This document shows, in pieces, positions 8,782 to 17,992 of a DNA stretch of 64,000 nt. Made by a program: the position numbers and the translations under genes. The stretch is from Alphaproteobacteria bacterium (lineage in GTDB: Bacteria; Pseudomonadota; Alphaproteobacteria; Rhodospirillales; Casp-alpha2). Under the pieces are notes generated by a model. The model was not told the origin of the DNA. It saw nothing but the letters and a program-made list of their open reading frames with translations, and searched no databases. The DNA is taken from positions 1-64,000 of the forward strand of contig JAJRRU010000004.1 of assembly GCA_024279135.1 (NCBI GenBank), read 5' to 3'. Numbering within the stretch: the stretch's first letter is position 1; every line of letters starts with the position of its first letter.

Positions 8782-10581
8782 TCACCGGCCAGCCGCATAT
8801 CCTTGCATATATCGGGGGTTGGCTGCAGCGTGGAGCAAGTCTTTGTTCCTGGATGCAGCCGTTACGCGGCCAATGGACCAATCACTATCAACCGTGACGT
8901 TGTGTCCACGCCTGATGAGCTCATCAATTGTCGATTGAGGAAAGCGGCCTTCCACAATCAGAGAGCCCGCATCATATTCCCTGGGATAGAACGAGTTTGG
9001 GAAATGAGCAGTATGGAAACTTGGCGCCTCGATTGATTCTTGCAAGTTCAGGCCAAAATGCACATGCCGCAAAAAGAAATGTAATGACCACTGATCCTGT
9101 TGATCACCACCAGGCGTGCCGAATGCCATATAGGGTATTCCATCACGTTTACAAAATGACGGCGTCAGCGTCGTTCTTGGGCGCTTCTTTGGTTCCAGTT
9201 TCGAGGTTGAATTTTCATCCAGCCAGAACATCTGGGCACGGGTATTAAGACAGAAACCCAGCCCCGGAATGGCGGGTGAGCTTTGCAGCCATCCCCCGCT
9301 CGGGGTAGCCGAAATCATATTACCCCATTTATCGATGATATCGAAATGGCAGGTATCACCTTTAACGTCACCGTTTTTATCTGTGGGATTTTCTTCATAT
9401 CTGGCAACGGTAGGCTCACCGGCACCGGCCGACCCTTCGGCATGTCCGACAGGCCGGGCAATGATTTTGCCCCCATATCCTTCAATCTCGCCGGGGCGTA
9501 ATCTAAGAGATGCTTGTTTGGTGATTAATTGAGCCCGTTGTTTGTTGTAGCTATCAGAAAGCAGCGTTTGCATTGGCACATCAACAAAATCGGGATCGCC
9601 ATAAAAAAGTTCACGGTCGGCAAAGGCCAGTTTTGTTGCTTCGGCAATGGTGTGAACAAAATCAGGATCGTTTTCGTCCATGGCGCTCAAATCAAATTGA
9701 TTGAGCAGAGCCAATTGTTGCAGGAAGGCAGGACCTTGCCCCCAGGGGCCGGTTTTATAAACCGTATACCCGTGGTAATCATAGCTGAGAGGTTCTTCAT
9801 AACTGGCCTGCCATGCCGCCATGTCCGCCCCGCTCAGCAAACCCCGGTGGCGTTCACCAGATGAGTCCATGACTTCATTATTACGGCAAAAATCGTCAAT
9901 GGCTTCGGCAATGAAACCTTCGCTCCAGATTTTACGGGCCGCGTCAATTTCGCTTTCCCGGTTTGAGCCGGCAGCCTCTGCTTCGCGAATAATACGCAAA
10001 TAGGTTTCCGCGAGTAGCGGATTTTTAAAGAGCTCACCTGATTTGGGAACATTACCACCGGGTAAGAAAATCTCGGCAGATGTCGTCCATTCGGTCTCAA
10101 ACATCTCTTTTACATTGTTAATCGCATTACTGACGTTTTCAATGAGCGGACAGCCATCCTTGGCAAAGGTGATTGCGTATTCCATGACCTCGCTTAGCCG
10201 CATGGTGCCATGATCGCGCAACATCAGCATCCAGGAATCAAAGGCACCAGGGACAACGGTCGCAAGTAACCCAGTGCCGGGAATAATACCCAGCCCCTGA
10301 TCACGGTACGTTTGAATTGTAGCGGCTTCGGGAGATACACCTTGTCCACAAAGAACTTGAACATCACCTCCAGCCGGGGCTATCAAGGTAGCAACATCTC
10401 CGGCCGGTCCATTTAGATGCGGCTCGACAATTTGCAGGGCAAAAGCAGTAGCAACACCCGCATCAAACGCATTTCCGCCTTTTTCCAAAGTGGCCATACC
10501 TGCGGCAGTAGCAAGCCAATGGGTTGATGTAACAACGCCAAAGGTTCCTTTGATTTCTGGTCTTGTCGTAAATCGTGCCAC
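8782..10581 (-). CDS. Gamma-glutamyltransferase family protein
   Basis: A 599-residue Ntn-hydrolase of the gamma-glutamyltransferase superfamily. The probable autoprocessing nucleophile is Thr410 in GDTCHFDIID, in the position of the TTH motif of classical GGTs. The region after it (GNMISATPSGGW) matches the small-subunit start, and RPRTTLTPS and GTPGGDQQ are later family landmarks. No signal peptide is visible, unlike periplasmic GGT, so it probably acts in the cytoplasm on an imported gamma-glutamyl or acyl compound. The gene lies convergent with gntR and next to an amidase/transporter operon. Cephalosporin-acylase-like relatives share the fold, so the exact substrate is open. Confidence 0.88.
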   Translation of the reverse strand: MARFTTRPEIKGTFGVVTSTHWLATAAGMATLEKGGNAFDAGVATAFALQIVEPHLNGPAGDVATLIAPAGGDVQVLCGQGVSPEAATIQTYRDQGLGIIPGTGLLATVVPGAFDSWMLMLRDHGTMRLSEVMEYAITFAKDGCPLIENVSNAINNVKEMFETEWTTSAEIFLPGGNVPKSGELFKNPLLAETYLRIIREAEAAGSNRESEIDAARKIWSEGFIAEAIDDFCRNNEVMDSSGERHRGLLSGADMAAWQASYEEPLSYDYHGYTVYKTGPWGQGPAFLQQLALLNQFDLSAMDENDPDFVHTIAEATKLAFADRELFYGDPDFVDVPMQTLLSDSYNKQRAQLITKQASLRLRPGEIEGYGGKIIARPVGHAEGSAGAGEPTVARYEENPTDKNGDVKGDTCHFDIIDKWGNMISATPSGGWLQSSPAIPGLGFCLNTRAQMFWLDENSTSKLEPKKRPRTTLTPSFCKRDGIPYMAFGTPGGDQQDQWSLHFFLRHVHFGLNLQESIEAPSFHTAHFPNSFYPREYDAGSLIVEGRFPQSTIDELIRRGHNVTVDSDWSIGRVTAASRNKDLLHAAANPRYMQGYAAGR

Positions 10582-10748
10582 AGTATTATCCTTATGAACT
10601 AAAAATTATGAGAAATTGGATAACTCAATTCATTCCGCCCAGCAAGTAGCAATAAAATAATTTGAACCTGCACGCACTGTGTCCATTGGTAATACCCCCA
10701 TTATTAGGAGCGATGGATTCAACTGGTCGAAGCAACATACCATGTAGA

Positions 10749-11342
10749 GGCAATGTCAGAGGAAACGGGCTTAAGTCTTCATGGCAAGTTCCGTAGCGTC
10801 AGCTGATGAAAAACTCATTCCGTTATTTTAAGACTTCTCCCGAAGTTATTCGTCTGGCAGTGATGATGTATATTCGCTTCCCCATGTCGCTACGGCAGGT
10901 CGAGGACCTTCTCGACGAACGCGGTATTGACATCAGCTATGAGACAGTGCGTGGCTGGTGGAACCGGTTCGGACCGATGTTTGCGGCGGAAATCAGAAAG
11001 AATCGATCGGCATCCGGCCAAGGATCGCCGCAATGGAAGTGATCGGTAACGAGGCCCGCCAAGTTACTGGACGTTGGCTCAACAATCGTGCCGAAAACTC
11101 ACATCAACCGTTCCGGCGACGAGAGCGAGCGATGGCCAAATTCAGGAACGTGAAATCGCTTCAGAAATTCGTCTCGGATCATGCCTCGATCCACAACCAC
11201 TTTAATCAGGAACGCCACCTCTATAATCGGCAAATTTTCAAGTTCAACCGTGCCGCTGCCCTGGCCGAGTGGCGTCAGCTTGCCGCCTAAATTCGGAGAG
11301 TTGCTGTCTTCAGGTATACGTTCTTTTTAGTCTGACAACGCC
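10749..11342 (+). mobile_element. IS6-family element, copy 1, internally deleted
   Basis: The left end GGCAATGTCAGAGG at 10749 and the right end, read on the other strand as GGCGTTGTCAGACT (11342 inwards), share the TGTCAGA core also found at the ends of the other two copies. The element is about 594 bp against 820 bp for copy 3, because part of the transposase gene is missing. Flanking 8-mers do not match, so no target duplication is left. Confidence 0.7.
10806..11290 (+). pseudogene. IS6-family transposase, catalytic core deleted
   Basis: The first 65 codons (from MKNSFRYFKTSPEVIRLAV) match the IS6 N-terminal DNA-binding region. The C-terminal part reappears in another frame from EVIGNEARQVTGRWLNNRAE to EWRQLAA at 11290. 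Compared with copy 3 at 50.8 kb, about 75 codons are gone between about 11000 and 11035, including the two catalytic aspartates of the DDE triad; the third acidic residue (NNRAEN) remains. The join also shifts frame, so no active product is possible. Confidence 0.85.
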
Positions 11343-11493
11343 AATTTTCGGTTTATATCACCCACCGTGCGGCGAAACGGACGGGATAAACGGGTTAATT
11401 CAAATTTGAACTTGGCTGAAATATGCCAAGCCCTTGTTTCGTTCTGCTAACCCCCTTAAATAGTAGGCCACTGTAACAGGCAGATGTGAACCC

Positions 11494-13296
11494 ATGACAA
11501 AACCCCAATTTATCTGGCATTATTTTTTACTTAATAAATACTCTTACCTTTTTGCCATGGTTTGTATCTTTATCGTCAACTGGCTACAGGTGGAAATTCC
11601 CCGGTTTATTCAGCAGGCAATTGATTTGTTGAACCAGTCATCCAGTGGCGCAAAGGCGGATTTGATCGAAAACGTGCAGGCTGTCATCGGATTGTCGCTG
11701 GTGATGGTGATGGTGCGGATATTGTCTCGTATGTATGCCCTTAACCCGGGGCGTAAAACGGAGATGGTCCTGAAGAATGATTTGTTTTACCGCCTAAACC
11801 GTCTGCCCAGAGCCTTTCATTATAAATACTCTTCAGGAAAACTAATCTCCATTATTAATAACGATTTAGGTGGGATTCGCCGATTTTTTGGCATTGGATT
11901 TTTACAGCTGTTTAATATTTTATTTGCCCTCTCCTTAACGCCCATATGGATGTGGCAAATTTCACCCAGACTTACTCTCTATTCCGTCATCCCCATTTTA
12001 ATTGGATTCGTATTTTTCCGGATTGGTTTCCGTCATTTACGTGAGCTCGTCGCACAACGATTAATCCGATTACAAGATTTGTCGGAACAATTGATGAATT
12101 ATCTATCGGGTATTGATCTGATTAAAAATCAGCAGATGGGGCCCTGGGTTTCTGAAAGAGTAGAGGACGTAAACCAGCGACTGTTCCGATGCACGATGCA
12201 GATCACCCGCATTCAAACCTTTGTTATGCCGGTCATTGATTATGCCAACCATGTGATGAAGGTGCTGATTCTAGGCTTAGGGGGGTATTACGTCTTGCAA
12301 AGTGAATTGAGTATTGGCGAGATTACGGCGTTTCTCTCCTACTCAGTTTTATTGGCGCTTCCCCTTGTCAGTTTGGGGCGAATTATGACGGTTTTCCAAA
12401 TGGGTATGGCCAGCATTGATAGTGTGCAAACCGTTCTAAACAGCAAAGTGGCTGATCGTGATCTCAATTTATTGGAGGAGTCTCAAAAACAAAGTCTGGA
12501 AAAAAACACCTTATCAGTAAAAAATCTCTGTTACCGTTATCCGAAACAAACAGATCAGGAAAACAAACTGGTTTTAGATAATATCAGTTTTACGATTGAA
12601 CCTGGGAAAAAGCTTGGCGTCCTGGGCAGCATTGGTTCCGGGAAAAGCACACTGGTAAATTGCCTGAACCACTATCTGGATGTTAAGCCTGGTTGTATAT
12701 TCTGGAGTGACATGGATATCACGCAGATTTCGCGCCAGGACCTGAGATCGTTCATTCGAACCATTACCCAGGAAGCGTATTTATTCTCTGAAACCATTGA
12801 AAAAAACGTACGTTTCGGATCAGCTAAATCACCACAGACACCCAGCCGTGAGCAAGTTAATCAAGTCCTCAGCATAAGCCAGTTAAGCGATGATATTCGC
12901 TCTTTCAGAGAACATGAAAAAACCATCGTTGGTGAAAAAGGAATTATGCTCTCGGGGGGACAAAAACAACGCTTAAGTATTGCCAGAGCGATCCTTACCC
13001 CCAGTGATCTGATCATCATGGATAATGTCTTATCGGCCGTCGATTACGAAACCGAGCGAAAAATACTCAATGCTGTATTTCATCATATAAAAGAAAAGAG
13101 TTTATTGGTTGTCTCTCACCGTATCAGTGCACTGGAGAATATGGATGAAATTCTCGTTTTGGAAGAAGGGCGAATTATTGCCCGCGGTACACATTCTCAA
13201 CTGCTTGCATCCTCCCGTTATTACCGTGAGACCTGGGAGCTACAACAACATAATGGGCAAAGCACAGTTTCAGAAGTGAAGGAGGTGAGCTTGTGA
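11494..13296 (+). CDS. Heterodimeric ABC exporter subunit (MdlA-like, degenerate site)
   Basis: A 600-residue half-transporter: six membrane helices in about the first 310 residues, then a nucleotide-binding domain with Walker A GSIGSGKST, signature LSGGQKQR, Walker B IIMDNVLSAVD and H-loop VVSHRIS. The residue after the Walker B aspartate is Asn instead of the catalytic Glu, a hallmark of the non-catalytic site in heterodimeric type IV exporters. It overlaps the partner gene by 4 bp. The family exports lipids, peptides or drugs; the cargo is unknown. The gene lies between a dead IS6 copy and a tRNA-Met scar, and its codon choice (many TTA, ATT and AAA codons) looks richer in A and T than the amino-acid genes around it, so transfer is possible. 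Confidence 0.9.
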   Translation: MTKPQFIWHYFLLNKYSYLFAMVCIFIVNWLQVEIPRFIQQAIDLLNQSSSGAKADLIENVQAVIGLSLVMVMVRILSRMYALNPGRKTEMVLKNDLFYRLNRLPRAFHYKYSSGKLISIINNDLGGIRRFFGIGFLQLFNILFALSLTPIWMWQISPRLTLYSVIPILIGFVFFRIGFRHLRELVAQRLIRLQDLSEQLMNYLSGIDLIKNQQMGPWVSERVEDVNQRLFRCTMQITRIQTFVMPVIDYANHVMKVLILGLGGYYVLQSELSIGEITAFLSYSVLLALPLVSLGRIMTVFQMGMASIDSVQTVLNSKVADRDLNLLEESQKQSLEKNTLSVKNLCYRYPKQTDQENKLVLDNISFTIEPGKKLGVLGSIGSGKSTLVNCLNHYLDVKPGCIFWSDMDITQISRQDLRSFIRTITQEAYLFSETIEKNVRFGSAKSPQTPSREQVNQVLSISQLSDDIRSFREHEKTIVGEKGIMLSGGQKQRLSIARAILTPSDLIIMDNVLSAVDYETERKILNAVFHHIKEKSLLVVSHRISALENMDEILVLEEGRIIARGTHSQLLASSRYYRETWELQQHNGQSTVSEVKEVSL

Positions 13297-15083
13297 TTAA
13301 GGCCCTGGATCTTCATTATTTAAAACATTTTTATCTCTATGCGCAGAAATATAAAAAGACCGCCTTGCTCGGGTTGATGATGATGCCCCTGTCGATTGCC
13401 TGTAATTTATTATTCCCCTGGCTGGTCATTCAAGTCATCGACACAAAGCTGATGGCGGGGCAACAGGATGGATTGTATACGCTCATTTTCTGGATGATTA
13501 TCGTCCTGATTGTTAACTATCTGGCCGATGCGTTCTATTCCTATTTCTTACGCAAAACCGGACAATTAACCGTATTTGATATGCGATCTGCCCTGTTTAA
13601 ACGCATCTTGCAATTGCCCCGATCATATTTCGATAAAACACCAACGGGTGTGACACTGTCACGGTTGACCAGTGATTTAGAAGCCATCGGGGAATCCTTT
13701 GTGCAGGGTGTTTTAAGTCTGGTTAAAGACTCGATTAACACCGTGGCCGTGTTGCTATTTATGTTTTATATCAATTGGCAACTCACCCTTGTGGTGCTCG
13801 TAGTGTTTCCGCCGATACTTTTTCTCACACGGTTTGTGCGCAATAAACTCCGCGCCCAATATTATATTACACGTTACTCCCTGGCCAAAGGAACAGGGTT
13901 TTTGCAGGAGTGCCTGTTAGGGGTAAAAACGGTCCAGCTGTATGGTGCCGAGCAAGAAGTGGAAGACCAGTACCGAGAGCATACGACAGACTTCCTGCGG
14001 GCACAGCTAAAAACCAATAAATACGATGCTACCCTCTATTCTCTTATCACGGGCATCACCTCAATTACCATCGGCCTCATTATATGGTACGGGGCGGACC
14101 GGATAATTCTAGGTACATTATCTCTTGGAGTTTTGATTGCCTTTATTAATACATTGGAAAAAATATTTATTCCGTTACGTGATTTCACCTCCCAGATCGC
14201 ATCAATTCAACGCTCCTTTGCGGCGTTCGAGCATATAGAAGAGCTATTTGTCGAGCCCCTGGAGGAGGAAGGCCGCTCACTGCTCGTCCCCGATGAGATT
14301 AAAGATTGCCTGAGTACCTTTGAAACGTTGCAATTCATCAACGTGACTTTCCGGTATAACGAACAGGGGCCGTATGTTTTACGGGATGTTTCGTTTACCC
14401 TGTACAAGGGTCAGCAACTGGCGATGGTCGGTAAGACGGGATCCGGTAAATCTACAATCCTGCGCTTGATGAATAAAGTCTATCTGGACTACGAAGGCAG
14501 CATTTTATTAAATGGCATCGAGCTCTCCCGCATCCCAAAAGAAAGCATGTTGCATCTGTTCTCCCTGATGCAGCAGGATGCTTTTCTGTTTGAGGAAAAT
14601 GTTCATTTTAATATTTCCCTGGGTGATAATAATGTCAGCGATAATGTTGTTCTCGATGCTGCACAATATGTCTATGCGCACGATTTTATTATGGAACTGC
14701 CCCATCAGTATGAGTTTCAATTGACCAATAGTGGCGGAAATTTATCCGCCGGGCAGACACAACTCATTTCATTTGCACGTGCAATTGCACAAGGTGGACA
14801 GGTTATGATGCTGGATGAAGCGACAAGCTCGGTGGATTCAATAACTGAAGAATCGATTCAAAAAGCTATTGGTCGGTTATTTAACGACAAAACCGTAATC
14901 GCCATTGCCCACCGATTGAGTACGATCCGACATTCCGATCAGATCCTCGTCATGTCGAGGGGTGAAATTGTTGAACGTGGAAACCATCAAACTCTGCTGG
15001 CTTTAGACGGCGTCTACGCCGGATTGTTGCAAGACAGTACTGACATCGAAGATGATACACTGGCAACCGCATGTAGCAGGTGA
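13293..15083 (+). CDS. Heterodimeric ABC exporter subunit (MdlB-like, catalytic)
   Basis: A 596-residue half-transporter with six membrane helices (about residues 15-310) and a C-terminal ATPase: Walker A GKTGSGKST, signature LSAGQTQL, Walker B VMMLDEATSSVD with the catalytic Glu, and H-loop AIAHRLST. The altered signature LSAGQ would face the Asn-bearing Walker B of the partner, so both defects fall in the same composite site, as in TM287/288- and BmrCD-type exporters. The start overlaps the first subunit by 4 bp. A small membrane protein gene follows. Confidence 0.9.
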   Translation: MIKALDLHYLKHFYLYAQKYKKTALLGLMMMPLSIACNLLFPWLVIQVIDTKLMAGQQDGLYTLIFWMIIVLIVNYLADAFYSYFLRKTGQLTVFDMRSALFKRILQLPRSYFDKTPTGVTLSRLTSDLEAIGESFVQGVLSLVKDSINTVAVLLFMFYINWQLTLVVLVVFPPILFLTRFVRNKLRAQYYITRYSLAKGTGFLQECLLGVKTVQLYGAEQEVEDQYREHTTDFLRAQLKTNKYDATLYSLITGITSITIGLIIWYGADRIILGTLSLGVLIAFINTLEKIFIPLRDFTSQIASIQRSFAAFEHIEELFVEPLEEEGRSLLVPDEIKDCLSTFETLQFINVTFRYNEQGPYVLRDVSFTLYKGQQLAMVGKTGSGKSTILRLMNKVYLDYEGSILLNGIELSRIPKESMLHLFSLMQQDAFLFEENVHFNISLGDNNVSDNVVLDAAQYVYAHDFIMELPHQYEFQLTNSGGNLSAGQTQLISFARAIAQGGQVMMLDEATSSVDSITEESIQKAIGRLFNDKTVIAIAHRLSTIRHSDQILVMSRGEIVERGNHQTLLALDGVYAGLLQDSTDIEDDTLATACSR

Positions 15084-15189
15084 CAATGAGATGGTGAAAC
15101 GGGGAAAAATCAACTTGAACATTGGTGGCAACAATCGAACCACTAAGCCATTGAGTAGGTTCATTTATGTCATTAAACATCAGGCATAC

Positions 15190-15666
15190 ATGAAGGTACT
15201 CAGCAAATCACCGACATTACGTTATGTTCTTGCAGCTTTCGCAACGCCACTGCTAGCGACCGGCATGACAATTTGGGGATTCTCTGGCTACGCTGTATAT
15301 CTGCCGGGTAGACCATGGCGGGTTGATCACAACAGCGGACAGACGGTGCTTGCCTTAACTATATTTTTCTTACTTATAGCTGGATGGCCGATCATGCTGT
15401 GCGTCATGATGCCCTTTGTTAAGGCAATGCGTCGGCGTCGAAAGACCAAACTAGCCTATTTCCTCCTTGCGGGTTTTGTCACCGGTGTTGTGATTTCTAG
15501 CGCGTATTTCCCTATCATATTTTCATGGAGAGATGCAAAAGCGTTTTTCTACCCCACAGTTACGGCCAGTACTCTAACAATGTTCTTAGTTTGGATGACT
15601 TGTATCGTTGGTGATCCGGATTACCCCTTTGATAAGAGCGAAGAGGTGGTACACGAAGAAAAATGA
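15190..15666 (+). CDS. Small membrane protein of unknown function
   Basis: I do not recognise this protein. From the ATG at 15190 it has 158 residues and about four hydrophobic segments (around residues 12-35, 55-80, 92-115 and 122-142), with a basic loop KAMRRRRKTK and an acidic, lysine-rich tail. An in-frame start at 15052 would overlap the exporter gene by 32 bp and add 46 polar residues; the later start directly before the first membrane segment is more likely. It follows the exporter pair on the same strand and could be co-transcribed or a stray cargo gene of the second island edge. Confidence 0.55.
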   Translation: MKVLSKSPTLRYVLAAFATPLLATGMTIWGFSGYAVYLPGRPWRVDHNSGQTVLALTIFFLLIAGWPIMLCVMMPFVKAMRRRRKTKLAYFLLAGFVTGVVISSAYFPIIFSWRDAKAFFYPTVTASTLTMFLVWMTCIVGDPDYPFDKSEEVVHEEK

Positions 15667-15798
15667 TGAATGTTTGATTGGAACGACAACCCGGTCCAAA
15701 CAAGCCCATAGCCAGAGCAAGCCTTACTTATGAATAAGAGTAAGTTGGGGAGTATGTCAGCTTGAATACAAACGGACACTATACGGACACAAAGAAAG

Positions 15799-15828
15799 AA
15801 GGACCTAGCGAATAACTGCTAAGTCCTT
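15799..15828 (-). terminator. Hairpin downstream of the tRNA-Met fragment
   Basis: AAGGAC (15799-15804) pairs with GTCCTT (15823-15828), extended by TAGC/GCTA after one mismatch. On the minus strand the hairpin is followed by TTCTTTCTTTG, a T-rich tail. It lies 9 bp past the CCA end of the tRNA-Met fragment and is probably the native terminator of the tRNA gene that was split. Confidence 0.6.
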
Positions 15829-15836
15829 GATATGTT

Positions 15837-15881
15837 TGGTTGCGGGGGTTGGATTTGAACCAACGACCTTCAGGTTATGAG
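15837..15881 (-). tRNA. tRNA-Met(CAT) 3' fragment, probable att site
   Basis: Read on the minus strand the segment gives an anticodon loop CTCATAA (anticodon CAT), stem strand CCTGA, variable loop, T-arm GGTTCAAATCC, acceptor strand CCCCCGCA and CCA. The 5' half is missing: the bases before the loop (ATCAAA) cannot pair with CCTGA. As with the tRNA-Ser fragment, homology begins at the anticodon loop. An intact tyrosine integrase starts 175 bp away with phased repeats between, so this is very probably one attachment half of an integrated element. The intact partner copy is not in the window. Confidence 0.8.
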
Positions 15882-15897
15882 TTTGATTAGCCGAAAT

Positions 15898-16000
15898 GGA
15901 CATAGATAGACATGCTTAGACATAAATAGACATTTATATTGTTTTTCAATTAGTTAGACTATTCACTTGTGGACATAGGTGGACATAGATAGACTGGAAT
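15898..16000 (+). repeat. Phased RGACAT repeats, candidate integrase arm sites
   Basis: Hexamers GGACAT or AGACAT begin at 15898, 15908, 15918 and 15928, then at 15971 and 15981, with a degenerate unit (AGACTG) at 15991. Units within each group are exactly 10 bp apart, about one helical turn. They fill the gap between the tRNA-Met fragment and the integrase gene, where arm-type binding sites of tyrosine integrases lie. Confidence 0.6.
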
Positions 16001-16055
16001 ATGCGTCACGCGGCTGCCCATAGGGTGCCCAATAATTTCAGACAGGTTATATACT

Positions 16056-17372
16056 ATGCCCAGATTAACAAAAAAATTCGTCGAAAACCTGCCGGCCCCT
16101 GAAGACAAGTACATCACTGTTTGGGATGACAAGCTAATCGGTTTTGGGGTCCGCATTCGACCAAGTGGCAGGAAAGCCTACATTGTTCAGGCCAAGAAGA
16201 ACCGCAAAACAATTCGTAAGAATGTGGGCATTCACGGAACCATGACTTCCGACCAGGCACGAGAAGTGGCGGCTGACCTGCTCCGCCAAATTCACGCCGG
16301 GATAAATCCCAACGAAGAAGCCCGGAAGGAGCAGGCCAAACGCACGGTAAATAGCCTTTGCGAACAATTTCTCGATGAATATGTCCCCTCACATTGCAAG
16401 CCTCGCACCAGTGTTGAGTACCGTCACTGCGTTGATAAGTATATCACCCCTGTTCTTGGCAACATGAAAGTCGAAAACGTGGCCCGCGAGGATGTCGCCA
16501 AACTTCATAACGCCATGCGTAACGTCATCTATCAGGCAAACCGGACTCTCGGCGTTCTTTCGGTGATTTTCAACCAGGCCGAGGTTTGGGGGCTACGCCC
16601 GGAACGCTCCAACCCTTGCTACCATATTAAAAAATACAAAGAGCAAAAACGTGAGCGTTTTTTGTCACCCGAAGAGTTGGCTTGCCTTGGCGAAGCTCTG
16701 GAGGATGAGAAGCGCCTATCCCCTTCAGCCGTGGCAGCCTTCCAACTGCTTATTTTCACCGGGGCCAGATTATCAGAAATCCAAACCCTCAAATGGGAGT
16801 ACGTTCGAGGCAACAAAATCCAATTACCCGATTCAAAGACTGGTGCAAAAGGTGTTCCGCTCAATCAGCCCGCTCTTGAAGCCTTATCAGAGATCGAGCG
16901 AATTGAAGGTAACCCCTATGTCATCACTGGGAAAAATGATGGGGCGTATCTCTCCGACTTACAAAAGCCATGGAGGCGCATTCGCAAACAAGCAACAGTC
17001 TTGTTCTGGCTCCGCCATACAGATATAGCCGCCAAATTAGTAAATAAATTAACCGAAAAAACTGGTCAACGCCCGACCTGGGAAGAGTGCCAGAAAGCAG
17101 TGGAAGTAAATAAACTTGAACTCCCAATCGGCTTGGCCGATGTCCGTATCCACGACCTGCGCCACACCTTCGCTTCCGAAGCCGTCATGAGTGGAGAAAG
17201 CCTGCCAATGATCGGCAAGATACTCGGACACACTCAAACCCAGACAACGGCCCGCTACGCCCACCTCGCCGATGACCCACTACAATTGGCATCGGAACGT
17301 ATTGCGAATTCGCTTAAAAAGGCGATGGCGGGATACGAACAACGCCCTTTGGTCGTTTCATCATGCTCGTGA
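16056..17372 (+). CDS. Tyrosine-type site-specific integrase
   Basis: A 438-residue integrase of the P4/DUF4102-like class. Residues 1-90 form the N-terminal arm-binding region (DKLIGFGVRIRPSGRKAY), 95-190 the SAM-like core-binding domain, and 200-420 the catalytic domain. The active-site set is complete: Arg238 (TGARLSE), Lys261, His366-x-x-Arg369 (HDLRH), His392 (GHTQ) and nucleophile Tyr401 (ARYAHL). Between about residues 318 and 355 the catalytic domain has an extra polar segment (KLTEKTGQRPTWEECQKA). The adjacent tRNA-Met fragment and phased repeats point to a tRNA-targeting island or prophage-like element; whether the catabolic genes to the right are its cargo is inference. Confidence 0.93.
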   Translation: MPRLTKKFVENLPAPEDKYITVWDDKLIGFGVRIRPSGRKAYIVQAKKNRKTIRKNVGIHGTMTSDQAREVAADLLRQIHAGINPNEEARKEQAKRTVNSLCEQFLDEYVPSHCKPRTSVEYRHCVDKYITPVLGNMKVENVAREDVAKLHNAMRNVIYQANRTLGVLSVIFNQAEVWGLRPERSNPCYHIKKYKEQKRERFLSPEELACLGEALEDEKRLSPSAVAAFQLLIFTGARLSEIQTLKWEYVRGNKIQLPDSKTGAKGVPLNQPALEALSEIERIEGNPYVITGKNDGAYLSDLQKPWRRIRKQATVLFWLRHTDIAAKLVNKLTEKTGQRPTWEECQKAVEVNKLELPIGLADVRIHDLRHTFASEAVMSGESLPMIGKILGHTQTQTTARYAHLADDPLQLASERIANSLKKAMAGYEQRPLVVSSCS

Positions 17373-17984
17373 GTGCCGGGAAAGGATACGATTAAGTGAG
17401 GAAGAGTATCGACATTTGGTCGAACGACTCACTGATTCAATCCTAATTTTGGAAAATTTTCGTGTTTCATTCACCAATAAGCATTGTTTAATTTGAAGAG
17501 ACTTCTGCATAACGCCTAAATCTCTAAAATATTAAAATTGTAGCATTGCTTTATTGGATTATTTTTCGAGAAATTGGAAAAAAAGAAATCCTCACCCAAT
17601 CAGCAAGACGAAACAGCCCCCTAAAATCCCAAGGGGTTGAGGCTTGTCCGACACCGGCCCAACAGAGTTCAAAGCTGGCGATGTGTCAGGGCAGGTGTCC
17701 GACAACCCTTAACAACAAGAGACCAAAATGGAGGCCAAATAATTGGTCTGCTTAGCCTTGATCTGCTTAGCCCTCGATAGAAAAAATTCCAGAAATTACA
17801 ATAACTTAGTGTAATTATGGTATTTCACACTGAGTTGACAAAAAACAATGTTTTATTGGATTTTTCACTTTTACAAAGTTTCGATCAGCACACTAAAATT
17901 ATAACTGGTCATGTGCGCTAAGCGGACATTCTGAGCATTTGATTCCTGCTGTGAGTGTTATTCTATGCAAAGCTAAAATTACTC
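17373..17984. other. Gene-poor AT-rich stretch
   Basis: No convincing gene is seen. A reading frame overlapping the integrase end (17272-17496) ends in a plausible helical stretch (RIRLSEEEYRHLVERLTDS), which could be the tail of a degraded small gene, but it has no clear start. A direct repeat TCTGCTTAGCC occurs near 17745-17775. The rest is AT-rich and ends at the 8-bp target duplication of the IS66 element. Confidence 0.4.
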
Positions 17985-17992
17985 TCAAGAAC

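Noticed and set aside
15898-16000. Possible small CRISPR array (short regular repeats)
   Set aside because: Units are 10 bp with no spacers, and no cas genes are near; integrase arm sites explain them better.
17272-17496. 74-codon frame overlapping the integrase end
   Set aside because: The first 35 codons lie inside the integrase gene; the rest looks protein-like but lacks a start or ribosome site.
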